Part shown: piece after piece, positions 18,047 to 26,510 of the stretch
Numbering within the stretch: position 1 is the stretch's first letter
Layout of the letters: each line of letters opens with the position of its first letter
DNA from: an uncultured Ruminococcus sp.
GTDB lineage: Bacteria; Bacillota; Clostridia; Oscillospirales; Ruminococcaceae
DNA length: 64,000 nucleotides
Assembly (NCBI GenBank): GCA_900315755.1
Contig: ONAI01000001.1
Location: 1-64,000 of the forward strand
Direction of reading: 5' to 3'
The notes under the pieces: generated by a model
Database searches by the model: none
What the model was told of the DNA's origin: nothing
The model's input: only the letters and a program-made list of their open reading frames with translations
Translations under genes and position numbers: made by a program

Positions 18047-18895
18047 TCAGGATTTGAATAATTTCATGATCGCATCAACACATTCCTCGCCGGAAATTAT
18101 CTCCGGTGATATATCGCAGCCTGATTTTCTCAGCTGCCAGACAAGTTCCGTCACCTGCGGAACATCAAGACCTATTCTCTTCATCTCGTCCACACGGGAA
18201 AAGACTTTTGGCGGAATATCGTCCATGACTATCCTGCCTTCATCCATAACGATAACTCTGTCGCAGGCAGCAGCCTCGTCCATATAATGTGTGATTAGTA
18301 TTATTGTGATACCGTGTTCACGGTTCATCCGGCGTATTGTATCCATGACCTCTCTGCGTCCCTTTGGATCAAGCATAGCAGTAGGTTCATCGAGAATTAT
18401 ACACTTTGGACTCATCGCAATAACTCCGGCAATAGCAACTCTCTGCTTCTGCCCGCCCGAAAGCTGGCTTGGCGAATGCAGACGGTATTCGTACATCCCC
18501 ACAGATTTCAGAGCATCGTCAACACGCTTCCGCATCTCCTCGTAAGGAACGCCGAGATTTTCGAGAGCGAACGCAACGTCCTCTTCGACTATTGATGATA
18601 CTATCTGATTATCCGGATTCTGAAAGACCATTCCGGCACACTGCCTCAGCTCAAAAAGCCGCGAATCGTCTGCGGTGTCTATGCCGTTGACAGTCACTCT
18701 GCCCTTTGTTGGCAGGAGAATGGCATTTATATGCTTGGCAAGAGTTGATTTCCCCGAGCCGTTATGACCTAATACCGCAAGGAATTCTCCCTCACGGATA
18801 TTAAGATCAATACCTTTCAGAACTTCTTTTTCTTCACCGTTCTCATTGCCCTTATATGCAAAATGAAGATCATGTATTTCTATGATATTGTTCAT
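18047..18895 (-). CDS. ecfA1: ECF transporter ATPase EcfA1
   Basis: The 282-residue ABC ATPase has Walker A (G-H-N-G-S-G-K-S-T), signature (Q-L-S-G-G-Q-K-Q-R), Walker B (C-I-I-L-D-E-P-T) and the switch His (L-I-T-H-Y-M). ATG 18895 fits an AGGA site 7 bases upstream; an ATG two codons earlier is less well placed. The gene follows the methyltransferase gene by 11 bases. Confidence 0.95.
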   Translation of the reverse strand: MNNIIEIHDLHFAYKGNENGEEKEVLKGIDLNIREGEFLAVLGHNGSGKSTLAKHINAILLPTKGRVTVNGIDTADDSRLFELRQCAGMVFQNPDNQIVSSIVEEDVAFALENLGVPYEEMRKRVDDALKSVGMYEYRLHSPSQLSGGQKQRVAIAGVIAMSPKCIILDEPTAMLDPKGRREVMDTIRRMNREHGITIILITHYMDEAAACDRVIVMDEGRIVMDDIPPKVFSRVDEMKRIGLDVPQVTELVWQLRKSGCDISPEIISGEECVDAIMKLFKS

Positions 18896-18906
18896 AAGCA
18901 TTCCTG

Positions 18907-19770
18907 TTATCGGCTGAATATCGCCGTCGAGCCGCACGGAAGCGTCATTCCGGTGGACTTTACGGGAAGTCCTATCTCGTCAAAGGAAACGTTTCCGCCG
19001 TATTTTCCGGTGAGTACGCTTCCGAGTATATATCCCATAACAGACGGTGAAAGTCCGGTCGTATAGCTGTTGATAAGGAAGAAAAGCGGATCATCCGAAA
19101 GGACTCCCGAGCAAAGCTTCACAAGATCGTAAACGCAGTTCTCAAGCTTCCATACCTCACCGCCAGGACCTCTGCCGTAGCTTGGAGGATCCATGATAAC
19201 TGCATCGTATTTTCTTCCGCGGCGTATCTCACGAGCAATGAATTTTTCACAGTCGTCAACGATCCAGCGGATAGGCTTATCGGTAAGACCAGACGCAGCT
19301 GCGTTATCTCTCGCCCACTGCACCATACCCTTTGCCGCATCAACATGACACACAGAAGCGCCGGCTGCCGCACACGCAAGAGTTGCGCCGCCGGTATATG
19401 CGAAAAGGTTCAGTACATTTATTTCCCTGCCAGCATTTCTTATCTTCTCTGCCATGAAATCCCAGTTTACAGCCTGTTCAGGGAAAAGACCGGTATGCTT
19501 GAAACCTGTCGGACGGATATTGAAGGTGAGTTCGCGGTAGCTTATGTTCCACGATTCCGGAAGTCTCTTGCGGAACTCCCACTTGCCCCCTCCCTGATTC
19601 GAGCGACGGTAGTGACCATCCGCAGTATTCCACATCATATCCTTCTTATCCGTTTTCCATATTATCTGCGGATCAGGTCTTATAAGACTGATACCGCCCC
19701 ATGTTTCAAGCTTTTCGCCGTCAGATGCATCAAGGATCACGTAATCCTTCCAGTTTTCTGCTGTTCTCAA
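18907..19770 (-). CDS. Class I SAM-dependent methyltransferase, rRNA large-subunit type
   Basis: The 287-residue protein resembles the C-terminal catalytic part of RlmI/RlmL-type 23S rRNA methyltransferases. Motif I is [12 protein letters not shown], an acidic SAM ribose ligand lies in V-D-A-A-K-G-M, and motif IV is M-D-P-P-S-Y-G-R-G. No PUA RNA-binding domain is present, so the exact RNA target cannot be assigned. It lies 18 bases after the GlmM-like gene and 11 bases before ecfA1. Confidence 0.87.
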   Translation of the reverse strand: MRTAENWKDYVILDASDGEKLETWGGISLIRPDPQIIWKTDKKDMMWNTADGHYRRSNQGGGKWEFRKRLPESWNISYRELTFNIRPTGFKHTGLFPEQAVNWDFMAEKIRNAGREINVLNLFAYTGGATLACAAAGASVCHVDAAKGMVQWARDNAAASGLTDKPIRWIVDDCEKFIAREIRRGRKYDAVIMDPPSYGRGPGGEVWKLENCVYDLVKLCSGVLSDDPLFFLINSYTTGLSPSVMGYILGSVLTGKYGGNVSFDEIGLPVKSTGMTLPCGSTAIFSR

Positions 19771-19788
19771 GGTAGCAACTCCTTATAC

Positions 19789-21162
19789 TTATTGCCGTGG
19801 GCGCGAAGCCGCACAGCGTGATTTTATATTCTGAGCGATCTCAACAGCCATCTTGTTTATCGAGCCAAAATCAGGTCCCTCCGCAAGAACGCGGATATAA
19901 GGCTCTGTTCCGGCACATTCACGGACTACTATTCTTCCTTCGCTGCCGAGACGCTCATCATTTTCCTTTATAAGTCCGGTAATAACGCTGTCGTTCTTCC
20001 ATATTTCCTTTTTATTCGGCGATATTCTGACATTGAAGACTACTTGTGGAAGTCTTTTCATCTCATCGGATAGTTCACTCAGCTTTTTTCCCGAACGCTT
20101 CATTATTTCAAGCAGCTTCGCACCGCAAAGCTGACCGTCACCGATAGGCGAATCGTCCAGAAATATGATATGTCCGCTTTTTTCACCGCCAAGACTACAC
20201 TTTTCTTCTGTCATCCTGTCGAGGACATAGCGGTCGCCAGCCCCAGAAGTAAGCACAATAATATCATTTTCCTGTGCAAAATTCAGCAATCCGAGACAGC
20301 TCATATAGTTGACAACTATCTTGTTGCCGTTAAGCTTTCCTCGCTGCTTATAGTCCTTTGCGAATATTGCAAGCAGTGAATCGCCGTCAATGGACTTTCC
20401 GGTTTCATCAACGGCAAGACAGCCCGAGCCGTCATTGTCGAAGGCAAGACCGCAATCGCAGCCATTAGCCGGAACGAACTCCATAAGTCTCTCAAATTTG
20501 GTAAGCCCCATCTCGATCTCCGAACTGAATTCATCTTCAGGTTCAGGAAGAACGAGCACCTCAGCACCAAGCTCACTGAAAAGCTTCTCAGCGGTTATCG
20601 CAGCACAGCTCTCCGAAAATACCAGAGCCACTTTAAGCCCCGAAAGATCGGTCTTGATCGCTGATCTTACACGTTTGATGTATCTTTCAGCGGCATCATC
20701 GCTGTGGAGCATTCTTCCCATTTCAGTTTTCGGCAGCGCGAGGACTGAATCAGCCCCTATACCAAAAACAAGACGTTCTATCTGTTCCTCGGTATCCTTC
20801 CCGAAACGTCTTCCTTCGGGCGAAAAAATACGTATACCGCTCGATTCTCCGTCAGTTCCGGCAGAAGAGATCATTATGCAGGCATCTGCATCGAGTTCCC
20901 CTGCAAGCCTTGCAGCCGCCGGAACAGGCACAGGTCCGACCCCCTCAGCGTCTGCGCCAGCCGAACAAACCCCGGCACATACAGCCGCTTCAAGCACATC
21001 CGAGGACAGCTTCCCGTCCTTAGCAATGATTATCTTCGATTTTTTACCTTCTCCGCCTGAAAGCACAGCCGCAGACGCCCTTCCTGCCTGCATGGCTATC
21101 TCACACGACAGATCAGCGACAGCAACTCCCTTAGCGCTGTCTGTTCCAAAAAGTCTTGACAT
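19789..21162 (-). CDS. Phosphoglucosamine mutase (GlmM)-like protein with altered active site
   Basis: The 457-residue protein aligns along its length with GlmM, which interconverts glucosamine 6- and 1-phosphate. F-G-T-D is at 5-8, G-G-E-K-S-G-H in the middle and A-G-T-E-P-Y-I-R-V at the end. Key catalytic motifs differ. The phosphoserine loop S-A-S-H-N-P is S-S-A-G-T-D (99-104), putting Ala101 at the phosphoserine position. The metal loop D-G-D-G-D-R is D-N-D-G-S-G, losing one Asp and the Arg. The K-D-T-R motif is K-D-G-K. The start is ATG 21162 with AGGAG upstream. A true GlmM elsewhere in the genome would support a non-catalytic or altered-substrate paralogue. Confidence 0.82.
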   Translation of the reverse strand: MSRLFGTDSAKGVAVADLSCEIAMQAGRASAAVLSGGEGKKSKIIIAKDGKLSSDVLEAAVCAGVCSAGADAEGVGPVPVPAAARLAGELDADACIMISSAGTDGESSGIRIFSPEGRRFGKDTEEQIERLVFGIGADSVLALPKTEMGRMLHSDDAAERYIKRVRSAIKTDLSGLKVALVFSESCAAITAEKLFSELGAEVLVLPEPEDEFSSEIEMGLTKFERLMEFVPANGCDCGLAFDNDGSGCLAVDETGKSIDGDSLLAIFAKDYKQRGKLNGNKIVVNYMSCLGLLNFAQENDIIVLTSGAGDRYVLDRMTEEKCSLGGEKSGHIIFLDDSPIGDGQLCGAKLLEIMKRSGKKLSELSDEMKRLPQVVFNVRISPNKKEIWKNDSVITGLIKENDERLGSEGRIVVRECAGTEPYIRVLAEGPDFGSINKMAVEIAQNIKSRCAASRPRQ

Positions 21163-21163
21163 T

Positions 21164-21709
21164 TTATTCTCCTGGTATATCCTTGTTCTTATTTCTGTAA
21201 ATCGTATATATCGCAACAGGTCTGTGTTTTCCTGTTACCTCTTCTATATTCCGGCAAAGCTGCGGCTCACCGCAGTTATTGTACCTGTTGTATACTATTA
21301 TCCCATTATTTTTACGGACGCAGAAAACCGTATGCAAAGACGAAAGAAACGGTATCTTCGTCCAGAACGTAACGATAAAAGCCTCAGCGTTTTCTGCACT
21401 GCGTACCCTTTCCTGATTCGCCCCGAAGTGTCTCAGTGCTCTGCCTATTTTGTAAGGGCTGCACCCGAATACTCCCATGAGCATACGAAATTTCTCCATA
21501 TACGCTGCAATTTCGGGGAGCGGACGTGCCGCATCTGCATAGATCAGCGCATTATATACTGCTATGACCTCACAGCCGTTGAAGCTCATCCTGCAAAGTC
21601 CGTATCGCATTTTTGAGACAACGCCGAGAGCCTGTCCGTTTATCATTTTTCCGGCATCATCCTGCCTGAAGCACTCGCAGTTATGCCGGAAATTATTATT
21701 TCCGATCAT
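21164..21709 (-). CDS. Unknown protein with C39-like cysteine-peptidase pattern
   Basis: The 181-residue protein has no signal peptide or membrane helix. Its middle fits the papain/C39-like fold: a possible catalytic Cys in F-N-G-C-E-V-I-A-V-Y-N-A-L and a possible His in S-S-L-H-T-V-F-C-V, followed by I-I-V-Y-N. This is inference from pattern only. It begins 1 base after the ruvB stop and ends 1 base before the GlmM-like start, so it is firmly within this operon. Confidence 0.68.
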   Translation of the reverse strand: MIGNNNFRHNCECFRQDDAGKMINGQALGVVSKMRYGLCRMSFNGCEVIAVYNALIYADAARPLPEIAAYMEKFRMLMGVFGCSPYKIGRALRHFGANQERVRSAENAEAFIVTFWTKIPFLSSLHTVFCVRKNNGIIVYNRYNNCGEPQLCRNIEEVTGKHRPVAIYTIYRNKNKDIPGE

Positions 21710-21710
21710 T

Positions 21711-22769
21711 TCAGAATGTCAGCTGACCGCTGCTCTGAGGTGTATCCTGCTCCGGCACTTTAAAACCGAGGTGCTCATAAGCAAGCTTTGTAGCACATCT
21801 TCCGCGCGGAGTTCTTCCGAGGAAGCCGAGCTGCATAAGGAACGGCTCGCAGACATCCTCCAAGGTAACAGATTCTTCTCCGATAGCTGAAGCAAGCGTT
21901 TCAAGTCCGACAGGACCGCCGCCGTAGCCCTTGATTATCATTTCGAGCATACGCCTGTCGAGGCTGTCGAGACCGAGCGCATCAATTTCGAGCCTGCTCA
22001 GAGCGATAGAAGCTATCTCGCGTGTTATCTGTCCATTTCCCATAACATCGGCAAAATCGCGCACTCTTTTCAGCAGACGGTTAGCGATTCGCGGTGTACC
22101 TCTTGCCCTTCCTGCTATCTCAGCTGCGCCCTCGTTATCGCATGGTATGCCGAGTATCATCGCGCTTCTGCGTACAATATCCGCAAGATCGTTCTTTGAA
22201 TAGAGTTCAAGACGCTCAATAACGCCGAAGCGGTCACGCAAAGGCGCTGAAAGCTGTCCCGCACGGGTAGTTGCACCTATAAGCGTAAAAGGTTTGAGGT
22301 CCATACGAATCGAACGTGCTGAAGGACCTTTACCTATTATAATGTCGATAACTCTGTCTTCGAGTGCAGGATAGAGTATCTCCTCAACAGCACGCGAAAG
22401 GCGGTGGATCTCGTCGATGAACAGAACATCGTTATCCGAAAGACTTGTAAGGAGCGAAACAAGATCGCCGGGCTTCTCGATAGCAGGACCTGTCGTTACA
22501 CGAAGATTCACGCCGAGTTCATGGGCAATTATTGAAGATAGAGTAGTCTTTCCGAGACCGGGAGGTCCATACAGCAGAACATGGTCGAGAGGTTCACCGC
22601 GGCGCTTAGCAGCCTCGATATAGATGGCGATCTTATCCTTGACCTTCTCCTGACCTATATAATCATGCAGAGTCTGCGGACGCAGAGTTACCTCAATATC
22701 GCTGTCCTCCTGAATATTCTCCGGAGATATCACCCGGGGAGCAAACTCCATTTCTTCTGTTTGTATCAT
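21711..22769 (-). CDS. ruvB: Holliday junction helicase RuvB
   Basis: The 352-residue AAA+ motor drives branch migration with RuvA. Walker A is G-P-P-G-L-G-K-T-T, Walker [10 protein letters not shown], sensor I G-A-T-T-R and the arginine finger region R-D-R-F-G, followed by the winged-helix domain. ATG 22769 is chosen because AGGTGA lies 5 bases upstream; GTG 22778 is inside that site. It is separated from ruvA by an SseB-like gene and a repeat-rich gap that includes a terminator-like hairpin. Confidence 0.97.
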   Translation of the reverse strand: MIQTEEMEFAPRVISPENIQEDSDIEVTLRPQTLHDYIGQEKVKDKIAIYIEAAKRRGEPLDHVLLYGPPGLGKTTLSSIIAHELGVNLRVTTGPAIEKPGDLVSLLTSLSDNDVLFIDEIHRLSRAVEEILYPALEDRVIDIIIGKGPSARSIRMDLKPFTLIGATTRAGQLSAPLRDRFGVIERLELYSKNDLADIVRRSAMILGIPCDNEGAAEIAGRARGTPRIANRLLKRVRDFADVMGNGQITREIASIALSRLEIDALGLDSLDRRMLEMIIKGYGGGPVGLETLASAIGEESVTLEDVCEPFLMQLGFLGRTPRGRCATKLAYEHLGFKVPEQDTPQSSGQLTF

Positions 22770-22778
22770 TTGTTTCAC

Positions 22779-23133
22779 CTTGTTAGTTCTTAGTTCTTTG
22801 TTCTTAGTTATGGTGTCCGGCTTTCACCGGACGGATTGAAATATCGTGACTTGATACCGTTTGTATGGAACGCCTTCTCTTGCAAGGCGTTCCCTCTTGA
22901 AAAACAGTCTCCCGGACTGTTTTTTAATTCACCCTTTGCGAGGCGCTTTGTCGCTATATGTGGGGCTTTGCCCCACGCCCCACCAATGGCTCTGCATTTG
23001 GAATCCGCTCAAGGGAGAACCTCCCTTGAGAATCCCATTCATTATTAGTGCCGTTAGCGAGTACGTTTAAGCCCTACAAAAAAATGAGCGAGTGAAACAA
23101 GCGTCAACGTGGACGCCAGCGGGGACTCCCCGC
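22779..23133. repeat. Hairpin-rich intergenic repeat cluster between sseB-like and ruvB
   Basis: This 355-base gap holds no convincing gene but at least six palindromes: GTCCGG/CCGGAC (22815-22832), a 10-bp stem at 22868-22894, a 9-bp stem with T/A runs (22902-22924), a 7-bp stem (22961-22977), a 10-bp stem (23008-23030), and AGCGGGG/CCCCGCT (23118-23134). The last is part of the dispersed repeat 23053-23134, which abuts the stop of the SseB-like gene. Short TTAGTTC repeats lie at 22783-22809. Frames crossing it appear to be chance. Confidence 0.7.
22902..22924. terminator. Possible bidirectional terminator
   Basis: AAAACAGTC pairs with GACTGTTTT around a TCCCG loop, with T-runs on both strands. 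It could end the ruvC-ruvA-SseB transcript ahead of ruvB. Confidence 0.65.
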
Positions 23134-23868
23134 TTATTTTTCAAAGTAGCGCTTTTTGCGTACATAGAAGGGATCAACTGTTTCGGCAGCCTTTTTGCCC
23201 ATATCCTGCTCATAGCTGATGAAGCAGAGGTGTTCGTTCGCCTTGACTATCTTTGAAAGGTATTTTGAAAGCGGCACGAAAAGCTTTCTTGTACTTCCTA
23301 TCATATCGAGGACTATGAGTATCTGCGGCTTTTCGCATCCCTTTATCATTTCCATGATGAAAGCGCGGTCAACATTCGGCTGCTTTGAAAGGAATTTCGT
23401 TGCTGCCTTTGTAATATGGCTTACAGAATGCTCCACCGGACGATATGAGATTATATCTGCCTCGTTATAAGAAATAGCCTTGATCTTGAGATTTCTTGCA
23501 ACCAGAAGTATGCTCTTGATCTCCTGTGATGAAAATTCCTTACCATAGGAATTAGGGTTCAGAACTGCGGATACTGACTGTATAAGGTCGAAAAGTCTCA
23601 GACAGTTGATCTTATAGCAGTCAACATATCTCTTTGCGAACTGCTGAAGTGCACGGTAGCTTGTAAAGAACGGGATAAACACATCGCCATCAGGATTCTG
23701 TGTAGTGATAAGCTCAAGCTGTATACCGCCTTCAGCCCTGCCGCGTTCCTGCTTTACAGGGTTTTTACAGATAACATAAACATCGCTCTTGATAAGTGTC
23801 TGCAAAAAGACCGACCTCTTTGAGGGATCTTTTATAGCTGCTTTGAGTAATTCGTCAAGATTCATCAT
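23134..23868 (-). CDS. SseB-family protein
   Basis: The 244-residue cytoplasmic protein matches the SseB pattern. An N-terminal domain with D-V-Y-V-I-C-K-N-P-V and V-F-I-P-F-F-T-S is followed by L-N-P-N-S-Y-G-K-E-F. A C-terminal part near 160-244 includes I-L-I-V-L-D-M. SseB was named for serine-sensitivity effects in enterobacteria; its biochemical role is not known. It sits 25 bases after ruvA and before the repeat cluster. ATG 23868 has AGGGAAG upstream. Confidence 0.78.
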   Translation of the reverse strand: MMNLDELLKAAIKDPSKRSVFLQTLIKSDVYVICKNPVKQERGRAEGGIQLELITTQNPDGDVFIPFFTSYRALQQFAKRYVDCYKINCLRLFDLIQSVSAVLNPNSYGKEFSSQEIKSILLVARNLKIKAISYNEADIISYRPVEHSVSHITKAATKFLSKQPNVDRAFIMEMIKGCEKPQILIVLDMIGSTRKLFVPLSKYLSKIVKANEHLCFISYEQDMGKKAAETVDPFYVRKKRYFEK

Positions 23869-23893
23869 AAGTATTCTTCCCTTTCGGCTGAAT

Positions 23894-24517
23894 TCAGCGT
23901 GTATTTTTTGCTGCCATTATTCTTAATGTTTCTTTTATCAATTCCTGCGTAGTCAGTGAAGGATCAAGCTTTCCGAGTATCGGAGCCGTTTCTCCCTGAG
24001 AATAACCTAAAACCATAAGTGCTTCGAGTGCTTCAGTAACAGAAGCACCTGCTGTATCCGATGATACAGCTGCAAACTCAGCGTAGTCCGAAGCAGCACT
24101 TCCGCTGAGCGATTCTGAAGAGATCTTGTCCTTGAGTTCAAGAACTATACGCTGTGCTGTTTTAGCACCGATGCCCTTAGTCTTGGTAAACGCCTTACTG
24201 TCGCCCGAAGCGATGAGAAACGCAAAGCGTTCCGGCGAAACATCGGACAGTATCGACGTAGCCGCCTTAGGGCCGACTCCGGATACTGATATAAGCAGCT
24301 TGAAGCAGCTCAGTTCCTGCAATGAAGCGAATCCGAAGAGCTCAACAGCATCCTCACGGACGTATAAATGCGTATAGAGCAGAACCTCACTGCCGATCTC
24401 GCCAATAGCGGCGACTGTATTATATGAAGTTTTACAGCCATAGCCGACTCCGCCGCACTCTATCACGACAAAGCCCAGCTCCTTGACTGTTAATTTTCCT
24501 CTTAAACTGTATATCAT
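23894..24517 (-). CDS. ruvA: Holliday junction branch migration protein RuvA
   Basis: The 207-residue DNA-binding subunit that targets RuvB to Holliday junctions begins with M-I-Y-S-L-R-G-K-L. It has the helix-hairpin-helix motifs I-S-V-S-G-V-G-P-K-A-A and T-K-G-I-G-A-K-T-A-Q-R, followed by a flexible linker and the small C-terminal RuvB-binding domain. It lies 67 bases after ruvC. Confidence 0.97.
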   Translation of the reverse strand: MIYSLRGKLTVKELGFVVIECGGVGYGCKTSYNTVAAIGEIGSEVLLYTHLYVREDAVELFGFASLQELSCFKLLISVSGVGPKAATSILSDVSPERFAFLIASGDSKAFTKTKGIGAKTAQRIVLELKDKISSESLSGSAASDYAEFAAVSSDTAGASVTEALEALMVLGYSQGETAPILGKLDPSLTTQELIKETLRIMAAKNTR

Positions 24518-24584
24518 ATGCTATAATCCTTAAATCAATGCGTGATCGCTGTTTTGTACCCCTGCTGTTAAAAACTCTCTCCAC

Positions 24585-25082
24585 TTACTGCCATCTTATT
24601 GAATGACCGTGACAGATGGCTATTGCAAGAGCATCAGCAGCATCGTCCGGTTTTGGTATCTGTGCGAGACCAAGCAGCTGGCGCGTCATTTCCATGACCT
24701 GCTTCTTTTCAGCTTTTCCGTAGCCTGTTACCGAAAGCTTTACCTGAAGCGGAGTATATTCCGAAACTGGTATGTTTCTTCTCGCTGCTGAAAGCACAGT
24801 AACTCCCCTTGCCTGAGCAACGTCGATAGCAGTTTTCTGGTTGGTAGTGAAGTAAAGACGTTCTATTGCCATGCAATCCGGCTTGAACTTATCAAAAATA
24901 AACTCAATGTCCTCATAGATAGCTTTCAGTCTTTCAGGAAAAGGGACTCCGGCTTCTGTAAGAACTGCGCCGTATTCGATAGGTGTGAACTTCACTCCGT
25001 CATAATCGAGGACTCCGAAGCCCACTATCGCATAACCGGGATCCACTCCTAAAATACGTACTTTTTTCACTGTATCCACCAT
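24585..25082 (-). CDS. ruvC: Holliday junction resolvase RuvC
   Basis: The 165-residue endonuclease cuts Holliday junctions. Its acidic catalytic residues fit I-L-G-V-D-P-G (first Asp), I-E-R-L-Y-F (Glu) and D-D-A-A-D-A-L-A (C-terminal Asps). GAGG lies almost against the ATG at 25082, so one of the GTG codons just downstream may be the real start. A promoter at 25148-25177 precedes it. Confidence 0.96.
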   Translation of the reverse strand: MVDTVKKVRILGVDPGYAIVGFGVLDYDGVKFTPIEYGAVLTEAGVPFPERLKAIYEDIEFIFDKFKPDCMAIERLYFTTNQKTAIDVAQARGVTVLSAARRNIPVSEYTPLQVKLSVTGYGKAEKKQVMEMTRQLLGLAQIPKPDDAADALAIAICHGHSIRWQ

Positions 25083-25147
25083 ACCTCTTTTGCAAGCAGT
25101 TATAATTATTCTTCAAATAAACACAACTTCTCACTATATACTATTAT

Positions 25148-25177
25148 ATTATAACACACCTTCAATGCATTTTGCAA
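25148..25177 (-). promoter_or_regulatory. Promoter of the ruvC operon
   Basis: TTGCAA (25177-25172) and TATAAT (25153-25148), 18-base spacer, on the minus strand. It is back to back with the pheA promoter. Confidence 0.7.
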
Positions 25178-25196
25178 TATATTTATCTGCTTTTTA

Positions 25197-25225
25197 TTGA
25201 TTTTCACAAAAAAATCTGATATAAT
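25197..25225 (+). promoter_or_regulatory. Promoter of the pheA-metH operon
   Basis: TTGATT (25197-25202) and TATAAT (25220-25225) with 17 bases between. The leader that follows has a 9-bp stem with one bulged base (25282-25290 with 25296-25305) but no T-run and no recognisable riboswitch. Confidence 0.78.
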
Positions 25226-25330
25226 GTATTTTGTGATATTGTGTCCTGAGGGTGAAAAAAGTTCCGCATCGGATGCAATATGCCGAAATCGCCCTGATTT
25301 CAGGCAAAGTTATTTCTCCGGAGGTTTTAT

Positions 25331-26479
25331 ATGAACGAACTTCAGTTGCTTCGCAATGGTATTGACAAAATAGATCAGCAGATACTCGATCTGTTCAAAC
25401 AGAGAATGGAACTCTGCAAAGATGTTGCAGAATACAAACGCTCACATGAAATGCCGGTATTTCAAGGCGGAAGAGAGCAGCAGATCATCGACCGCATAAA
25501 AGCTCTCACAGGTGATCCGTCTCTCGAAGCCGGTACTGCTGCACTTTTCACAACCATAATGGATATAAGCAAAATTCTCCAGAACAGAAGGATACTCGCA
25601 AATTCAAACGAATACAGCACTTCTTTACCAAATATTCCAGGTGCTGAAAGGATAGGCTGTCAGGGTACAACCGGCGCTAACTCCGAAACTGCGGCAAAAC
25701 TTCTCTTCGGCAACAAAAAAATCACGTTCTATCACACCTTCGAAGACGTTTTCAAGGCTGTGCAGTCCGGCGAACTCGATTACGGCATTCTGCCTGTACA
25801 TAACTCCACTGCCGGAACAGTAGACAGCACCTACGACCTTCTCGCAAAATATGATGTTTTCACCGTTGAAAAGGTATGTGTTGAGATAAATCACTGCCTC
25901 GCAGCTAAACCGGGAACAGCCCTGAACGAGATCAGATGCGTTTACTCGCATCCGCAAGCTATCGCACAGTGCAGCGACTTTCTCACTGTAAATTCATTCA
26001 GGAACGCTGAATACGCAAATACTGCTCTTGCTGCGGAAATGGTAGCCAAAAGCCCGGACGAAAAGAAATACGCTGCTATATGCTCGCCTGAATGTGCAAA
26101 GCGTCTTGGGCTCAGCATCATTGCAACAAATATCGCGGACTGCTCTCTCAACCGTACTCAGTTCGTGTGCATATCAAAGGATATGCAGGCTGATCCGGAT
26201 TCCGATGCTATCAGCATTATGCTGCGTATCCCACATACGGAAGGTAGTCTTTACCGTCTCCTGACCAAATTCTACGTCAACGGCATGAACCTTCTGAGCA
26301 TTGAGAACAGACCTATCAAGGACGGCAGCTTCGATGTTCTTTTCTACCTTGATTTCAGTGGAAAGCTCTCAGATCCAAGCGTTAAAGCCGTACTGCGTGA
26401 TCTTACCGAAAATCTTGATTATTTCCGTCTCCTCGGAACGTTCAAAACGCAGTCAAATACACGCGGCGATAACAGCTGA
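25331..26479 (+). CDS. pheA: Bifunctional chorismate mutase/prephenate dehydratase
   Basis: The 382-residue enzyme makes phenylpyruvate for phenylalanine. An AroQ-type chorismate mutase domain (1-85, with R-N-G-I-D-K-I-D-Q-Q-I-L-D-L-F and E-Y-K-R) is followed by a prephenate dehydratase domain (about 105-280, with S-T-A-G-T-V-D-S). A C-terminal ACT regulatory domain (about 290-370) carries I-E-N-R-P-I-K, the equivalent of the feedback ESRP motif. The catalytic T-R-F motif reads T-Q-F here (N-R-T-Q-F-V-C-I-S). A CCGGAGG site precedes the ATG. metH follows by 31 bases. Confidence 0.95.
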   Translation: MNELQLLRNGIDKIDQQILDLFKQRMELCKDVAEYKRSHEMPVFQGGREQQIIDRIKALTGDPSLEAGTAALFTTIMDISKILQNRRILANSNEYSTSLPNIPGAERIGCQGTTGANSETAAKLLFGNKKITFYHTFEDVFKAVQSGELDYGILPVHNSTAGTVDSTYDLLAKYDVFTVEKVCVEINHCLAAKPGTALNEIRCVYSHPQAIAQCSDFLTVNSFRNAEYANTALAAEMVAKSPDEKKYAAICSPECAKRLGLSIIATNIADCSLNRTQFVCISKDMQADPDSDAISIMLRIPHTEGSLYRLLTKFYVNGMNLLSIENRPIKDGSFDVLFYLDFSGKLSDPSVKAVLRDLTENLDYFRLLGTFKTQSNTRGDNS

Positions 26480-26510
26480 TCTCACAATCACACAGAAAGG
26501 TAATATAATT

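Noticed and set aside
25240..25330. Possible riboswitch or attenuator before pheA
   Set aside because: Only one short hairpin is seen, without T-run, T-box sequence, leader peptide rich in Phe codons, or a known riboswitch core.
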